DNA of 64,000 nt from Prochilodus magdalenae (lineage: Eukaryota > Chordata > Actinopteri > Characiformes > Prochilodontidae): NCBI GenBank assembly GCA_024036415.1, contig JAMWET010001660.1:72501-136500 (forward strand), written 5' to 3'. The notes beneath the pieces were generated by a model that was given only the letters and a program-made list of their open reading frames with translations, was not told where the DNA came from and did not search any database. Made by a program: the position numbers and the translations under genes. Below, piece by piece: positions 12,231 to 32,176 of the stretch (within the stretch, counting starts at the first letter, position 1; each line of letters starts with the position of its first letter).

Positions 12231-12929
12231 TTTATCTTCTTCTTCTTCTCCTTCTTGGTGTGTTACGTTGTTGGCAGTGAGCGTATTAGCGTAGGGAATC
12301 TCTATTGCTAATTTAACATAGTGCAGTACTTACGATCGCTGATGACTCAACTAGCACATGGTTGGAATCAGCAATTGATATGCCAGTATGCCATTAATAA
12401 TGCCAAAGCTTCATCAGATTGGGAACAACTACAGATTTGCCACTGCCCTCATTTGTACCTCCATTAGACAACAAAAACTACAGAACCAGACCCAGAACAC
12501 GTACTTGTACTCAAGTACTTGGCTACCCACCACAAAACGCCAGTGTTTAAATACCACCATCCAGGTACTGAATGAGAACAGGCTGTAGCAGTGAGGGTGA
12601 AGAGAAGAAGAGGCCTTTAAGTCAACAAGATGACTGTATGTCTGTATCCACCAACTGCTCACAGCAAACACAGTCCAGAAAAGCAATGGGAATGTGGCAA
12701 ATAGTGTTCGCTCTCGCACAAGGAGCTGATTCACTGCAGAGCTGAGGGCCTTCTTTATTTCACAGCTTAACCACGTTCGGCTCATCGTTTACTCAGAAGC
12801 CTCAAACATGCCTAACGTGTATGAATGCACCTCACACCAAGGCCAGGAATACTCCACACTCGTGACTGTTCAGGCCATCACTGACCACAGCAGCCTGTAA
12901 TAGCAAGCAGAAGGAAGTGCCTCTTCATG
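12231..12929. other. Intergenic sequence, nothing recognised
   Basis: A pyrimidine-rich patch near 12230-12260 is followed by sequence with no recognisable gene. A 118-codon open frame on the - strand (12429-12785) has no domain I know. Confidence 0.45.
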
Positions 12930-13490
12930 GGAGCTTTATTAGCTTATTGCTAGTAAATTTGCTTGTGTCAGTGATTTGTTAGCCTGTGGCTAGTGATTTA
13001 GCTTGTGGCTAGTTTATTTGCTTGTTGCTAGTAAATTTGCTAGTGTCTAGTGAATTTGCTAGTGTCTAGTGAATTTGCTTGTGCTATTTTGTTAGCTTGT
13101 AGTTAGTGATTGTGTCCAGTGATTTAGCTTAAGACTATTTTGTTAGCCTGTGGCTAGTGATTTAGCTTGTGGCTAATTTAGTTGCTTGTTGCTAGTAAAT
13201 TTGCTGGTGTCTAGTGAGTTTGCTTGTATCTAGTGAGTTTGCTTGTGCTATTTTGTTAGCTTGTAGCTAGTTTGTTAGCTTGCTGCTAGTGAGTTTGTTT
13301 GTGTCTAGTGCTTTAGTTCTTGGCTAGTGAATGTGCTGATCTCTAGTGATTTAACTTGTAGCCAATTTATTAGCTTGTGGCTAATGAATGTGCTTGTCTC
13401 TAGTTATTTAGCATGTGGCTAGTTTGTTAGCTTGTGGCAAGTTCATTTGCTTTTGGCTAGTGATTGAGCTTATTGTAGCTATAGAATTAG
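12930..13490. repeat. Degenerate 20-21 bp tandem repeat (gctagtgatttagcttgtg)
   Basis: About 560 bp in which variants of 'gctagtgatttagcttgtg' recur roughly every 20-21 bp, alternating 'gctagtgaatttgcttgtg', 'gctagtttgttagcttg' and similar. Divergence between units is high, so the array is old. Confidence 0.8.
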
Positions 13491-13820
13491 CTCGGATCAG
13501 AGCATGCACAGCTACGGTTAGATGTTTCTGTTCCTAACTTTGTGCTTATTATTAATATTTATGCTTTTATGAGGTTAAATAGTCTAATAAACTGAAAAAT
13601 CACAAATTAACATTTAACATTAACACATTTGAAGCCACTTCTTATCTTTGCCGTCTTGAAAAACATATTAAATTGCGATATCACAGCATTGTAACAAACT
13701 AAATTATGAATTTTGCGAGTCATAACATAAAAATGATGGTTTTATTCCAAATGATTTGAGAACAAAATGCATGTACAATCGAAATGACATCAACAACAGG
13801 TTAAAATATAGAACAAATAA
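13491..13820. other. AT-rich intergenic sequence
   Basis: No gene or repeat unit was identified. It leads into the small MITE at 13821. Confidence 0.5.
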
Positions 13821-13923
13821 CCCAGTAAACATTTGAACTGTTGAAACAACATTGAAATCACATTTCATATCACATATCGGACTATTTTCAACATATTTTG
13901 AACTTCAGCCATTGTTTACTGGG
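13821..13923. mobile_element. Small MITE with 11-bp perfect terminal inverted repeats
   Basis: Begins 'cccagtaaaca' and ends 'tgtttactggg', a perfect inverted pair 103 bp apart end to end. The AT-rich interior is also partly self-complementary. It has no coding capacity. Confidence 0.75.
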
Positions 13924-14639
13924 AAGGGTCTAACATGGCGAGGACCTGCTCTCATTTTCAGGTGATTAGCCTCACAATTTATCATACGCTCTTAATAATA
14001 AAGATTCCAAAACAGGGCTCTTTGAGTGACACCACAGGGGAACCATTGTTGGTTTCGCTAGAGAATCTTTCAGTGGGTATATTATTAGAAACTTTGTCTC
14101 ATAATTATTTCTCCTTTTTCTCCAGCATATCTACTTTTCAAAAACAAGGTTCTTTAGGGAACCAAAAGTAATTGTTCTACCCTCTACTTTAGGTAAAGCA
14201 CATCAGCAGAAGGATGGACAACAGAATGGTTTCCTTTGAAATGCGGAACTTCCTCCAGAGAGTGGGCCAGAAGAGCGGGCAGCAGAACAATCCTCCGTCC
14301 AGCTGTGCTTTCAGCCACAGGAAGGAAACGCACTGACAAGACTGCACTAAAATCATCCACACTTTGATGCGTTAACCGCCGCACATTCACAAGGAAGTGA
14401 ACAGTTTCTGCACTGATGTGCTGCATTCGCAAAAGCTGCCATTCGGGAAGTTATGCTTCACAGCTAATTGTTTGGGCACACTTTGGCGCCATTCCCAATT
14501 AACTCTGCCACATCTGCACTCATCCCAATCCTGTTATCAGTCTAATATCAAATTCTGCTTTAGAGCCTCCAATCATTTTTTTTTCTATCATAGAAAGAGT
14601 CATACGTAAAAATGTGTTGATGCACAAACAGGTCGTGAC
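13924..14639. other. Intergenic sequence, nothing recognised
   Basis: Short open frames only (13935-14171, 14184-14432, 14397-14609). None has a recognised domain. Confidence 0.45.
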
Positions 14640-15110
14640 GAGCGCTAACTAAAATCAAGGTGAGGTTTATTTAATCTATCAGTCAACCACAGCTGCAACA
14701 AGAGCAAGGCGGACATAACCGAAGGGCAAGACAGGGTCAGAGTCAGGAAACAAGCGGACGCCAAAACCAGGCAAACACTCAGAACAGCAAAAGTAGCAAA
14801 GGGGCGAAGACAACAGAGTAAATCAGAGAACCAGAATAACGTCAGAACCAGAGTACCAAACAGGAGAACCCACAGAGAGCCCTGCTCAGTAAGCACAGAG
14901 GGGCAATACTACTCAACGGGTCAGCGGGAGAGAGGAGCGTATATACAAACAGGCTAGATTAACTACAGGTGTGTGACCTATACTCAGGTGACTCGGATCT
15001 AGAAAGCAGAACGGGATTGGGAGATGACGGACATGTGAAAGTGATGGGTTATGGGAAATGGGGTCTGGGAGATCAAGGGTGGGAAGAGAGCCAGCAGGCG
15101 TGACAGAAAT
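14640..15110 (-). repeat. Possible LTR-like or other transposon relic
   Basis: Composition and phrasing (polypurine-rich, 'aagacagggtcagagtcagg', 'aacaggagaacccacagaga', ending '...aggcgtgacagaaat') recall sequence around fish LTR retroelements. I see no matching second LTR or internal gag/pol coding region, so the identification is tentative. Confidence 0.25.
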
Positions 15111-15864
15111 ACAGATTTATCCGACCTTTGACGTAAAGACACATAAACACAACCTCTCCTGACCAATACTGACCAATGCACAGTTCAGCTAAACCTAAAC
15201 AAATAGACATTAATAGCCATTAATTAGCTAATTTAAATCAACAGTTATTATTAAACGATCAGATGGCGGATTTGTCTGTCCAGACATCACCAACCTATTT
15301 GCATGCTGACTTCTGTGGTACCTTCAGGGTTACGCCTATTTGAAACCCGGATGCTTGAGAGATGGAGGCACGTCCTCTCCAAACAATCGCTAATTGTTTT
15401 CTTCCACAGCGTATATGAGTAGACATTCTCTGGCATTAGCACACATCTTTGGCATTCCCTGCACTTCCGTCATTCCTGATCTCCAATATTTTGACTCGCT
15501 TCTTTAATCTGGTTTGAATAGATAGAGCATCCGCACTAAGACACATGAGTAAAAATCCGACTGTGATCACATTTCAGGCCACGTCCTAATGTGGTTTGGA
15601 TCTGATTTGCAAAAATCTGTTTTCGTGTTTTTGGTTTTTTTTGCTCCCCAGACTATCAAAAATCCATCTGGATACAATGCCCAAATCGGATCTGGACTGG
15701 CAGCCTAAACAAGACCTGGTTGTTGAGTGTTAGCACAAAGTCTGAAGCACTCTGGAACTGTCTTGACCTGTCTAACCAGGCTAGTAGAGTCAATTAAGAC
15801 CTACTAGGGTAATTCAGTTCTGAGCCTTTACAACTGGACAGCAGTCTGAACGTTTTGCATATGC
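15111..15864. other. Intergenic sequence, nothing recognised
   Basis: No exon, transposon end or tandem repeat was identified. Confidence 0.45.
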
Positions 15865-16340
15865 CGCACACATCATACAGCTCTGGAGAAACCGAAGAGA
15901 CCACCTGAAACTCATCAGTGTCTCTAGCTGTACAGGTTCTGGGTTTGTGTTGGACCAGAATCCCTCAGTTCTGTTTGATTCTCTACACTACTGGAACCAT
16001 GTCTCCCAAACTCCAGATCAGATATTGTATTAGATCTGTGTATTTAGAAAATCACTAATGACCTCCAGAAGCCTGTTTTTAGAACCATGCTCGCTGTGCG
16101 TTTCACCCCAGCCACCGCTCGCCAGTCTCTCTGTAGGTCACCTGAGGTCATCTTACGGTGGGTAAGGGACGTTGGAATGAGGTGGCGCTCATCACGGTCA
16201 GTAGAGAGTGGGTTTGGCCCTCTGCCAGTCTGTAGCTGTGTTGTCCTGTGTGTTTGCTGCTGGACCTTGTTCTTAGGAACCAGATGCTCACTGTATCTGC
16301 CAGTAAAGCTAGAACCCAACCTTCGGTTCGCAAGAAACTT
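15865..16340 (-). mobile_element. Short Tc1-like element, family C, copy 2
   Basis: Near-identical to copy 1 over the 'ctcccaaactccagatcaga' to 'tgctggaccttgttcttagg' stretch. It keeps one terminal end 'catacagctctggagaaac' at about 15870, typical of fish Tc1-type termini. The other end is fused directly to the family A element that starts near 16345. Confidence 0.65.
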
Positions 16341-16344
16341 GGTT

Positions 16345-17025
16345 TCTTTGAAACTTCCAAGGTTTTACCCTCGGCCGTGCATGTGACGTAAGAAGGGACG
16401 AGCCTTATCTATGTACCTGACTGACCCAACAGCCACGACTGTGGACATTCAGCAAACAGTGAGTCATCCATGAGTCATCATGTTGCACCAGTGGCAGACA
16501 GCTGCACCACGCAGGACTACATGCACGCAGACCGTTACCACAACTGTCCTTAACACCACGTCACCGTCACCAAAGACTGCAGTGGTGTCGTACCAGACTG
16601 TCATGGAGTGACTCAGAATGGCAGCGGGTCATCTTCAGTGACGAGTCCCGCTTTAGTCTTGGTGGAGACGCCCAACAAATCCGTGTGTGGAGGCACCGTG
16701 GTCAGCACCGAGATAAACGGTTTGTTGTCACACGCCCAGAAGGCCTGGTGTCACTCCACCTTCACCCCTACCGCACCATCTGCAGGAACTGTGTGAGGAT
16801 ATTTAAGCTGCATGGGATGGATTATCACAGGACACCATTAGGAACCTCTACAGCTCCATACCGAGACGTCCGACATGTTGTGCTACCTTCTGTATGTGTA
16901 GCTCAATAGATATTGATCATATCAGTCTAAATGTATCATCAGTTATTGATCCTGGTCACCTGTATCTGCCTTCCTAACAGCACCGCACTCCCACACCTCC
17001 TTCTGGGTGCCGCTACTCTTCTGAT
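16345..17025 (+). mobile_element. Tc1-like family A, internally deleted copy 3
   Basis: Contains the family A 5' region ('atgtacctgactgaccca'), the D-containing block (CQNGSGSSS frame, SDES in another frame), the shared deletion junction and the conserved tail ending 'cctccttctgggtgccgct', which matches the right terminus of the 33.2-kb copy. Frame broken. Confidence 0.75.
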
Positions 17026-17449
17026 GGTGAGTGTATAATTAGGCCTGGCTGCAGCTGTTAGCTGTTTAGACTCTATTGCTCCTCGAAATGACATACTGTG
17101 ATGCAGATTGTGCATCATGGAAAGATCTTTAAGTAATATGGTGCTGTATCTTTGCCATTTCGCCCACTACTAGGCAGCGTCACCTTTAACACAGTGACAG
17201 ATGTTAACTTATGGTAATGCATAATGACGATGTTCAAAGCTAAGGCAGCTGGAGCTGTTGTCAGACTGGGCCGCTATTCGGCCAAAGAGACACCATCCAA
17301 GTGAAACAGCTCTGCACTGCAACGTGTGGAGAGGAAGAGTGAGTTATGAGAGTGGGGGTGAGTAAGCCAGTGGGTGGGTGGGACACAAATATGAAACGAA
17401 ACGAGGGGAAGGAGTCATCTGAAGCGAATGCAGTCCAGCTGCACAACTT
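17026..17449. other. Intergenic sequence, nothing recognised
   Basis: No identifiable exon or repeat. Confidence 0.45.
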
Positions 17450-18490
17450 TCTTTCTACGCTCTTTAAAAGTGGTTCCTCTAGGGTTCTCTAGCAAAGGAC
17501 ATGGTTCTATTTACAACCATGTGTTATACACAGAACCATTTCCTGCTTCAATGGTTCTCTGCATGGTGAAACGGTTATGCGGATTGATGAATGAATGTGT
17601 TGTACTGCACATAGAACTCTCTTTAATGTGTTCTATATAGAACCAAGGTTCTACTATGGCTACACGCTTCATTAGAACAATACAAGAAACCTTTCTGGTG
17701 CTATATAGAACCCTATACAACACACAGTCCGTTCGTCATTCTTAAGGACCATTTCGCCATACAACCAATCATGCTATGGTTCTCCATAGAACCAGTCATG
17801 CGATGGTTCTACATGGAGCCTTTACACAGCAGCATGGCAGAGAAACGGAGCACCATGAGTTATATGCAGAACAGTTTCCTTTATAAATGGTTCTCTGCAT
17901 GGTGTAACAGTTATTTAGAGTGATGGAGAATGTGTTCTATATAGAACCAAGGTTCTACTATGGCTACACACTTCATTAGAACAATACAACAAACCTTTCT
18001 GGTGCTATATAGAACCCTATACAACACACAGTCCTTTCGTCATTCTTAAGGACCATTTCGCCATACAACCAATCATGCTATGGTTCTCCATAGAACCAGT
18101 CATGCGATGGTTCTACATGGAGCCTTTACACAGCAGCATGGCGGAGAAACGGAGCACCATGAGTTATATGCAGAACAGTTTCCTTCTTAAATGGTTCTCT
18201 GCATGGTGAAACAGTTATTCAGAGTGATGGAGAATGTGTTGTACATGGTTCTACTGCTAATAGAACCTTCTCGAAAGTGGTTCTATATAGCACCAAAAAT
18301 GATTCTGCTATGGTAACACACTTCATCAGAACAATAAAAGAAGCACTGGTGCTATTTAGAACCCTATACAACACAGTCTATCCATCATTCTTAAAGAACC
18401 ATTTCACCATTCAAGGAACCATGCTATGGTTCTATATAGAACCAGTTATGCAATGGTTCCAGATAGAGTCATTTCCCTCCCTTTTTAAAA
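17450..18490. repeat. 'ggttctatatagaacc' repeat block with 304-bp tandem duplication
   Basis: A block full of short palindromic motifs such as 'ggttctatatagaacc' and 'atggttctccatagaacc'. A segment starting at 17641 (aaccaaggttctactatgg) repeats at 17945 with only a few differences, so the unit is 304 bp. A third, more diverged partial copy starts near 18291. Long open frames here are by-products. Confidence 0.85.
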
Positions 18491-18551
18491 GAGTGCAGCC
18501 CATCTGGATGCCAAATATTTTAATAGGAGTCAAATTTTTCCAGTCAATTGA

Positions 18552-18687
18552 AGCTTCTTATTCTAACCCTCAGTTCCACCTTAAATGGCGCAGCTGTTAC
18601 ATAGACCCTATGGGCACTTACTGGTAGGCGACAGAGCGTAATCGATGGTACCGTTTAAGGTGGAACGGAAAGTTTGAATAAGAAGCT
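18552..18687. mobile_element. MITE with about 36-bp terminal inverted repeats
   Basis: Left end 'agcttcttattctaaccctc' then 'agttccaccttaaatgg'. Right end 'ccgtttaaggtggaacgg' then 'gtttgaataagaagct'. These are imperfect inverted repeats around an unrelated short core. A related copy is at 56.6 kb. Confidence 0.75.
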
Positions 18688-19189
18688 GCTGAACAAGAAA
18701 CCGATTTCTTACAGTGTTCTACAAACCGGGTTAAACCCGCTCCAGACTAAACCCGGACCACTCAAACCAGAAGCGGACGGACGGGGGAGACGGCACAGTC
18801 AGCAGTGTTCGAGGACCGGGAGGCTCGAGCTCCAGCTGTGCTCCGGTTCTCCGCCACGCTGCTGGGTTAAGGCTCCTCGGACAGTTACAGAGCTGGAAAC
18901 TTTACCTCTGATGTAGGTGGCTTTACTCTCGTCCAAAAGGCTGGAGGAAGACACTCCCATAGTGAGGAAAGGTTTCTCTCAGGTCCGCGTGTCGTGACTG
19001 TCAAATGCCGAGTGGCGAAACGAGAGACAAATGCAAACAAGCCAGCCTCTCTCCATCCCTCCATCTCCTCCATCTCACCACACCAACTCCCTCACAACTC
19101 TCAGACTGCAGCGCCGCCTGGGACAAACGCGCCGCACTGAGGGCTCCTGTCACAGGCATGCACTGGCCTTCGTAATAAAACCTCCAAAT
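18688..19189. other. GC-richer intergenic sequence, no confirmed gene
   Basis: The stretch 18770-18900 is GC-rich and has an 80-codon open frame (18674-18916) without a recognisable domain. I see no convincing splice structure. Confidence 0.4.
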
Positions 19190-19511
19190 CACAAACAAAC
19201 ACACAAACAAACAAACAAACACGAACAAAACACACACACACACAAGCAAACAAACATACAAACACACAAAAACACGCACAAACACACACACAAACAAGCA
19301 CAAACAAACACATACACACAAACACACACACACACAACCACATACACACACAAACAAACAAACATACAAACACACAAACACACACACACACACACACAAA
19401 CAAGCACAAACAAACACATACACACAAACACACACACACAAACAAACACAAAAACAAACAAACACAGACACAAACAAACAAATACACAAACAAACAAAAA
19501 CAAAAAAATCA

Positions 19512-19546
<35 letters not shown>

Positions 19547-19734
19547 TCAAACACACAAACAAACAAATACACAAACACACACACAAAAATAAACACACAC
19601 AAACACATACACACACACACAAACAAACACACACGCACACAAACAAACAAAATCACAAATACACAAACAAAAACACACACACACGATCAAACACACAAAC
19701 AAACAAATACACAAACAAACATACACAAAAACAA

Positions 19735-19765
<31 letters not shown>

Positions 19766-19860
19766 AACACAAGCAAACAAAACCACACACACAAACAAAC
19801 ACTTAAACAAACACAAACAAACAAAACCACACACACAAACAAATAAATAAATAAATTTAT
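19190..19860. repeat. (CA)n / (CAAA)n low-complexity tract
   Basis: About 670 bp made of alternating 'acacac' and 'aaacaaac' runs. Long open frames on both strands (Thr/Asn/His/Lys-rich on +, Cys/Val-rich on -) come from this composition. Confidence 0.95.
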
Positions 19861-19949
19861 TTAAGTTAATTTGGTGAATGTACACACATAAACAAGATGA
19901 TTCATTAATGGTTATCAGATAGATAGATAGATAGATAGATGACATTTGA

Positions 19950-20080
19950 CATTGTAACTGTGGTGACATTGTAACTGTGGTGGTCCTGTGGGGGGTCCTG
20001 ACCATTGAAGAACAGGGTAATACAGTATACAGAGAAACAGATGGACTACAGTCTGGACCTGTACACCTAAGACTTGCATC
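19950..20080. mobile_element. Foldback MITE arm fragment
   Basis: 'ctgtggtggtcctgtggggg', 'accattgaagaacagggtaa' and 'cagagaaacagatggactac' match the right arm of the complete foldback MITE at 31.41-32.18 kb. The left part is missing. Confidence 0.75.
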
Positions 20081-20336
20081 TCTATAGTAACTGGGTTGTA
20101 ATGTTATTGTAATGTTATGGAATGTGGTGTAACTTGTCATATTAGACTACAAATCTTTTATCAAAGGGAAAATATTGGAATGTTTTTAAATTATCTACCA
20201 GTCCATATTATATGCTAACTTAATACGTATTTATATACATGTACGCTGATTTATAATACCGTTTTGTTGTTGATTATTGTTATTATTTTGCTTTATTTCT
20301 TCTGCTTTCATTGTCATATGTGTAACGAGCTGTTTG

Positions 20337-20361
20337 ACTACATTTCCCATGGTGCATTGCG
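20337..20361 (+). promoter_or_regulatory. ZNF143/THAP11-type promoter element of rnf2
   Basis: The sequence reads ACTACA, two bases, then TCCCATGGTGCATTGCG. It matches the ZNF143 (Staf) binding consensus at nearly all positions and has the upstream ACTACA sub-motif at the usual spacing. That sub-motif is associated with THAP11/HCFC1 co-binding in vertebrate promoters. It lies about 60-80 bp upstream of the splice donor of non-coding exon 1, where a promoter is expected. The assignment is by motif recognition only. Confidence 0.7.
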
Positions 20362-20371
20362 GCCGTAATAT

Positions 20372-20381
20372 GCCGCCATAT
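20372..20381 (-). promoter_or_regulatory. YY1-like site in the rnf2 promoter
   Basis: 'gccgccatat' matches the core of the YY1 motif (GCCGCCATnTT). Such sites often lie at or just downstream of transcription start sites in vertebrate housekeeping promoters. It sits 11 bp after the ZNF143-type element. Confidence 0.45.
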
Positions 20382-20420
20382 CGAGCTACCCAGAACTGGA
20401 AGCGTTCACAACACAGAAAG
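20375..20420 (+). other. rnf2: rnf2 non-coding exon 1 (start approximate)
   Basis: The donor 'cagaaag|gtaagag' at 20420/20421 fits the splice consensus well and comes directly after the promoter elements. The next exon (from 22475) starts with 5' UTR sequence before the ATG, so a short upstream non-coding exon is required. The 5' end is inferred from the promoter motif position and may be off by tens of bases. Confidence 0.6.
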
Positions 20421-22507
20421 GTAAGAGTGGGGATAAACACCTAACGTTTCTGACCTTTTCGTGTAAATTTCGTGGGTTGAAAGCTTCAGCTGTGTACAGT
20501 TAGTCATGCAGATACTATATTGTGGCGATATTGACCGCGAAGTCGGTGCTATATACCTCACAAACCCAGTTATTTTGTATTAGCCAGGGGATTAGCCTTT
20601 CCGTCGTTGTGCTAGCTTAGCTAGTTTGGCTGGCTGCGATTTTTTTTCTTGACAGACAAAACCGCAGCTTTGGGCTTAATGTCGGCGCATATAGCCGTTT
20701 CTGTGGACGTTTACGAATTGTCTTGTTCAATCCAGTCATTTGTCAGCAGGTTTGTTCGTCTGGTTTGATGAAGTGCGTCTTCAGCAACACAAAGAGTCAG
20801 AGGAGCAGCATTCCCAGGCTAATATTAGCAGGCTGGCCTGTCTGACTGCAGGCTCTGCCAGCAGCTCTTCTGTCATTGTGAATGAGGCTTTTAGTTAGTT
20901 AACCACCAGTCAGCTCAACCTGAGGCCTTTTACACAGAGGTACATTCTAGATCAGTGTTTTCCAATGTTTCCTGCTTTTTTTGTTGCTCCATCATACCTA
21001 GCCAAGTCATTTAATTCTCATTCCCAGACCTTTCATGAGGTTGAAATTGATGAATTACAGCTGGAAAGCATTATACATTTCCAGGACAAGCTTTAATCCA
21101 GAAGTCAGATTGGGAAACACTCCAGATCTAGCAGAACCAGGAATTTTGTCATCAGAATGGGTGCAAGGGCTGAACAATACCGGCAAAATATTGAATTGTG
21201 ATTTTTCTGCTCAATATTGTGATTGTGATTTAAATTGTAATAATTATCAATAAACTGAGGTCCAGACCTTTCAGGCTGAGAAGATGAGTGTATCCACCTT
21301 TTCCTGGCTTGAGGCTTGACTGTAGGGTTCAATGATTTGATTGCGATTTTTCTGATTGTGACTGCGATTATTTTCTGGGAGCTGAGGTCCAGGCCTCAGT
21401 AAGACCAGAACACCCCATTCTCAGTTAGCTGTAGTTGTAATGTCACATCACATGGTTGTTTGACTGCCTCTGATTGGTCTAGCTCATCTGCAGGAAGTTT
21501 ACAGGCGCTGATATTATGATGGTGTTCCCCATATAACCCCAGTTTTGATAAAAAGTCCTGTAAAATAAATTGCAGCTCTGATATAAAATCAATTAACCTT
21601 TCAGCTGTTAGCACACCAGACTGACAGTTAAGTATGATAGTGTTCATGTACACAGTACAGGGATTGTAGAATACAGGTGGTTCACAAACGCATGGGTATT
21701 AGTTTTATTAGCAAAACATTTTTTGTATATTGCAGCTCTTGCAAAAATTGCATTCTTTCAGATTTAGGATTCCATAACAATGAATCCTTTAGCCTTAAAT
21801 TTCTCCACTTAAGTTACGGTAACAGGTTTGATATAGATGTTGAATAAAAAAAATCCTGCACTTGCAAAAATTGCATCATTTCAAATTGTGATTTCAATAT
21901 TAGATACCATGTTACGACAACATTTGAGATAGTATAGGCTGTTGCAAAAATGGCATACTTTCCAATTTTTTATTTTAATATCAAAACAATCATCTTTCAG
22001 CCTTTCCTAAATTTCCCTACTTGAAATTTAAGATAACAAGTGGTGTAGGCTGTAAGAGAAATAATGTGCTGCTCTTGCAAAAATTGCATACTTTTGAATT
22101 GTGATTTTGTTACCAAAACAGTTCATCTTTCAGCCCGAAATCCCCTGGCATGTTTTATAGTGTAGGCTGTTAATTTTAAAAATATATATCTTTTGCGATT
22201 TGAAAATATACTGCAATTTCAGTATACAGTCAATTAAGTTGTCTACCCTAATGGGTGACCATTAACAGTTACTGTAACTCGTGTGTGATTATTATGAACG
22301 TTAGCATTCACTTGAACATTTTAACTGCACATTTTTATTATGTTATTTTTATTCCTCAGTTTCTAGTATGTCTGAGTAGGTCCCACTTTATTGCTATTGG
22401 GTTGCATGTTTGTGTTGACTATGAATCATGTCTAAATCAATATCAGTATTAATTCTGTCTTGTTTTCTTTTCAGAGAGGCAGACCTACTCTCTGTTAACG
22501 GTCAAAG

Positions 22508-30828
<8,321 letters not shown>

Positions 30829-31290
30829 ATCCAGCGAGATACGAGGGTCTGAAAAGGCCTGGGACGGACTGATGGAGCTTCATTTCCTCTCCTTTCCCTT
30901 GTTTTATCTCTCTCTCGTTCTCTCTCCTTCCCCTTCCCTCTTTCCCACCCTCCCTCTCTTGTCTGGAGTACATTAGTCATGGAACGCTCACTCCTTCACA
31001 ACTGTGGCTGCTTATTTTTTCTTTTTCTTTTTTTTTTTCTTTTTTGTCTTTTTGTAGGCAAACAGGGCCAGGGGGATATGGTGAATGGACACGGGGGGGA
31101 TAGGGCGAGGGTGTAACATGGGGAGATATTCTAGTATCTGTCCGTGTTTTTCTTTTCCCCTTTAAGTTGAAGGTGTCAGTTGACAGTTGTCTAAAGTTGC
31201 CTTCGCCAAACTAGAGTCGTATGAGCGTCCTCTATGGAATGACGTGTTTTTGTTGATGTTTATTTTTCAGTAAATAAACAGTAATTGTGT
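30829..31290 (+). terminator. rnf2: rnf2 3' UTR and poly(A) signal
   Basis: After the TGA at 30826 comes a 3' UTR of about 460 bp with a pyrimidine-rich stretch (30880-30960) and a T-rich patch (31014-31050). The canonical AATAAA is at 31273-31278, with cleavage expected around 31290-31300. No later AATAAA in this orientation is needed to end the gene. Confidence 0.85.
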
Positions 31291-31408
31291 TTTAAGACGT
31301 GCAGAAGTGTGTTTTCTGTAGAGGGTGTTTAACTATTTTTACCCTTAAAATAAAAAGCTACAAGAACACGTCATTCAGCCAGGGATGCTCTTACGTTTGC
31401 ATACCACT

Positions 31409-32176
31409 GTACACCAATCAGCCATAATATTAAAACACGCACTGTCCATCTAATCGGCTCCACTGACCATATAAGAACACTCTGTAGTTCTACAGGTCCA
31501 GACTGTAGTCCGTCTGTTTCTCTGTATACTGTATTACGCTGTTCTTCAATGGTCCGGACCCCCACAGGACCACCACAGAGCATGTATGATGTGAGAGGTG
31601 GATCCTTCTGAGCACTGCAGGGACACTGACGTGGTGGTGATGTGTTAGTGTGTGTTGTGCTGGTGTGAGTGGACCTCTGGATGGAGTGTCACTGCTGGAC
31701 TGAGAATCGTCCACCAACCAAAACTTTTCACCCAGCAAAACCCTGTAGACACCGTCCTGTGCCCACTGATGAAGGACTAGAGGATGACCAGCACTGCACT
31801 GTGTAGCAGCAGATGAGCTATCGTCTCTGACTGTCCATCTACAAGGGGGACCAGCAAGGTAGGAGTGTCTAATAGAGTGGACAGTGAGTGGACACAGTGT
31901 CTCAACACAGCAGCACTGCTGTGTCTGATCTGCTCACACCAGCACCACACACACTAACACACCACCACCACGTCAGTGTCAGAGCAGGGCCGAGAATGAT
32001 CCACCTTTTGCATCATATTTTGTTCTGTGGGGGTCCTGTGGGGGTCCTGACCATTAAAGAACAGGGTGATACAGTATACAGAGAAACAGATGGACTACAG
32101 TCTGGAACTGTTCCTATATGGTCAGTGAGTGTAGATACAAGGAGGTGGTGTTAATGTTATGGCTGATCACTGTAAC
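31409..32176. mobile_element. Complete foldback MITE with long inverted arms
   Basis: Outer ends 'caatcagccataatattaaa' (left) and 'tgttatggctgatcactg' (right) are inverted copies. The pairing goes on inward for more than 200 bp on each side: 'cagactgtagtccgtctgtt' pairs with 'acagatggactacagtctgg', and 'cgtggtggtgatgtgttagt' pairs with 'ctaacacaccaccaccacgt'. It has no coding capacity. It lies only about 110 bp beyond the rnf2 cleavage site. Partial copies are at 6.2, 20.0, 40.7 and 61.3 kb. Confidence 0.85.

Noticed and set aside
11325..12311. 328-codon frame as an intact transposase gene
   Set aside because: It crosses a tandem duplication and mixes frames of a decayed Tc1-like element. 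The catalytic motifs are not in one consistent frame.
14640..15110. Confident LTR retrotransposon call
   Set aside because: No second LTR, primer-binding site, or gag/pol coding sequence was seen, so it is only listed as a tentative relic.
19001..20140. Thr/Asn/His-rich and Cys/Val-rich frames
   Set aside because: They are translations of a (CA)n/(CAAA)n tract.
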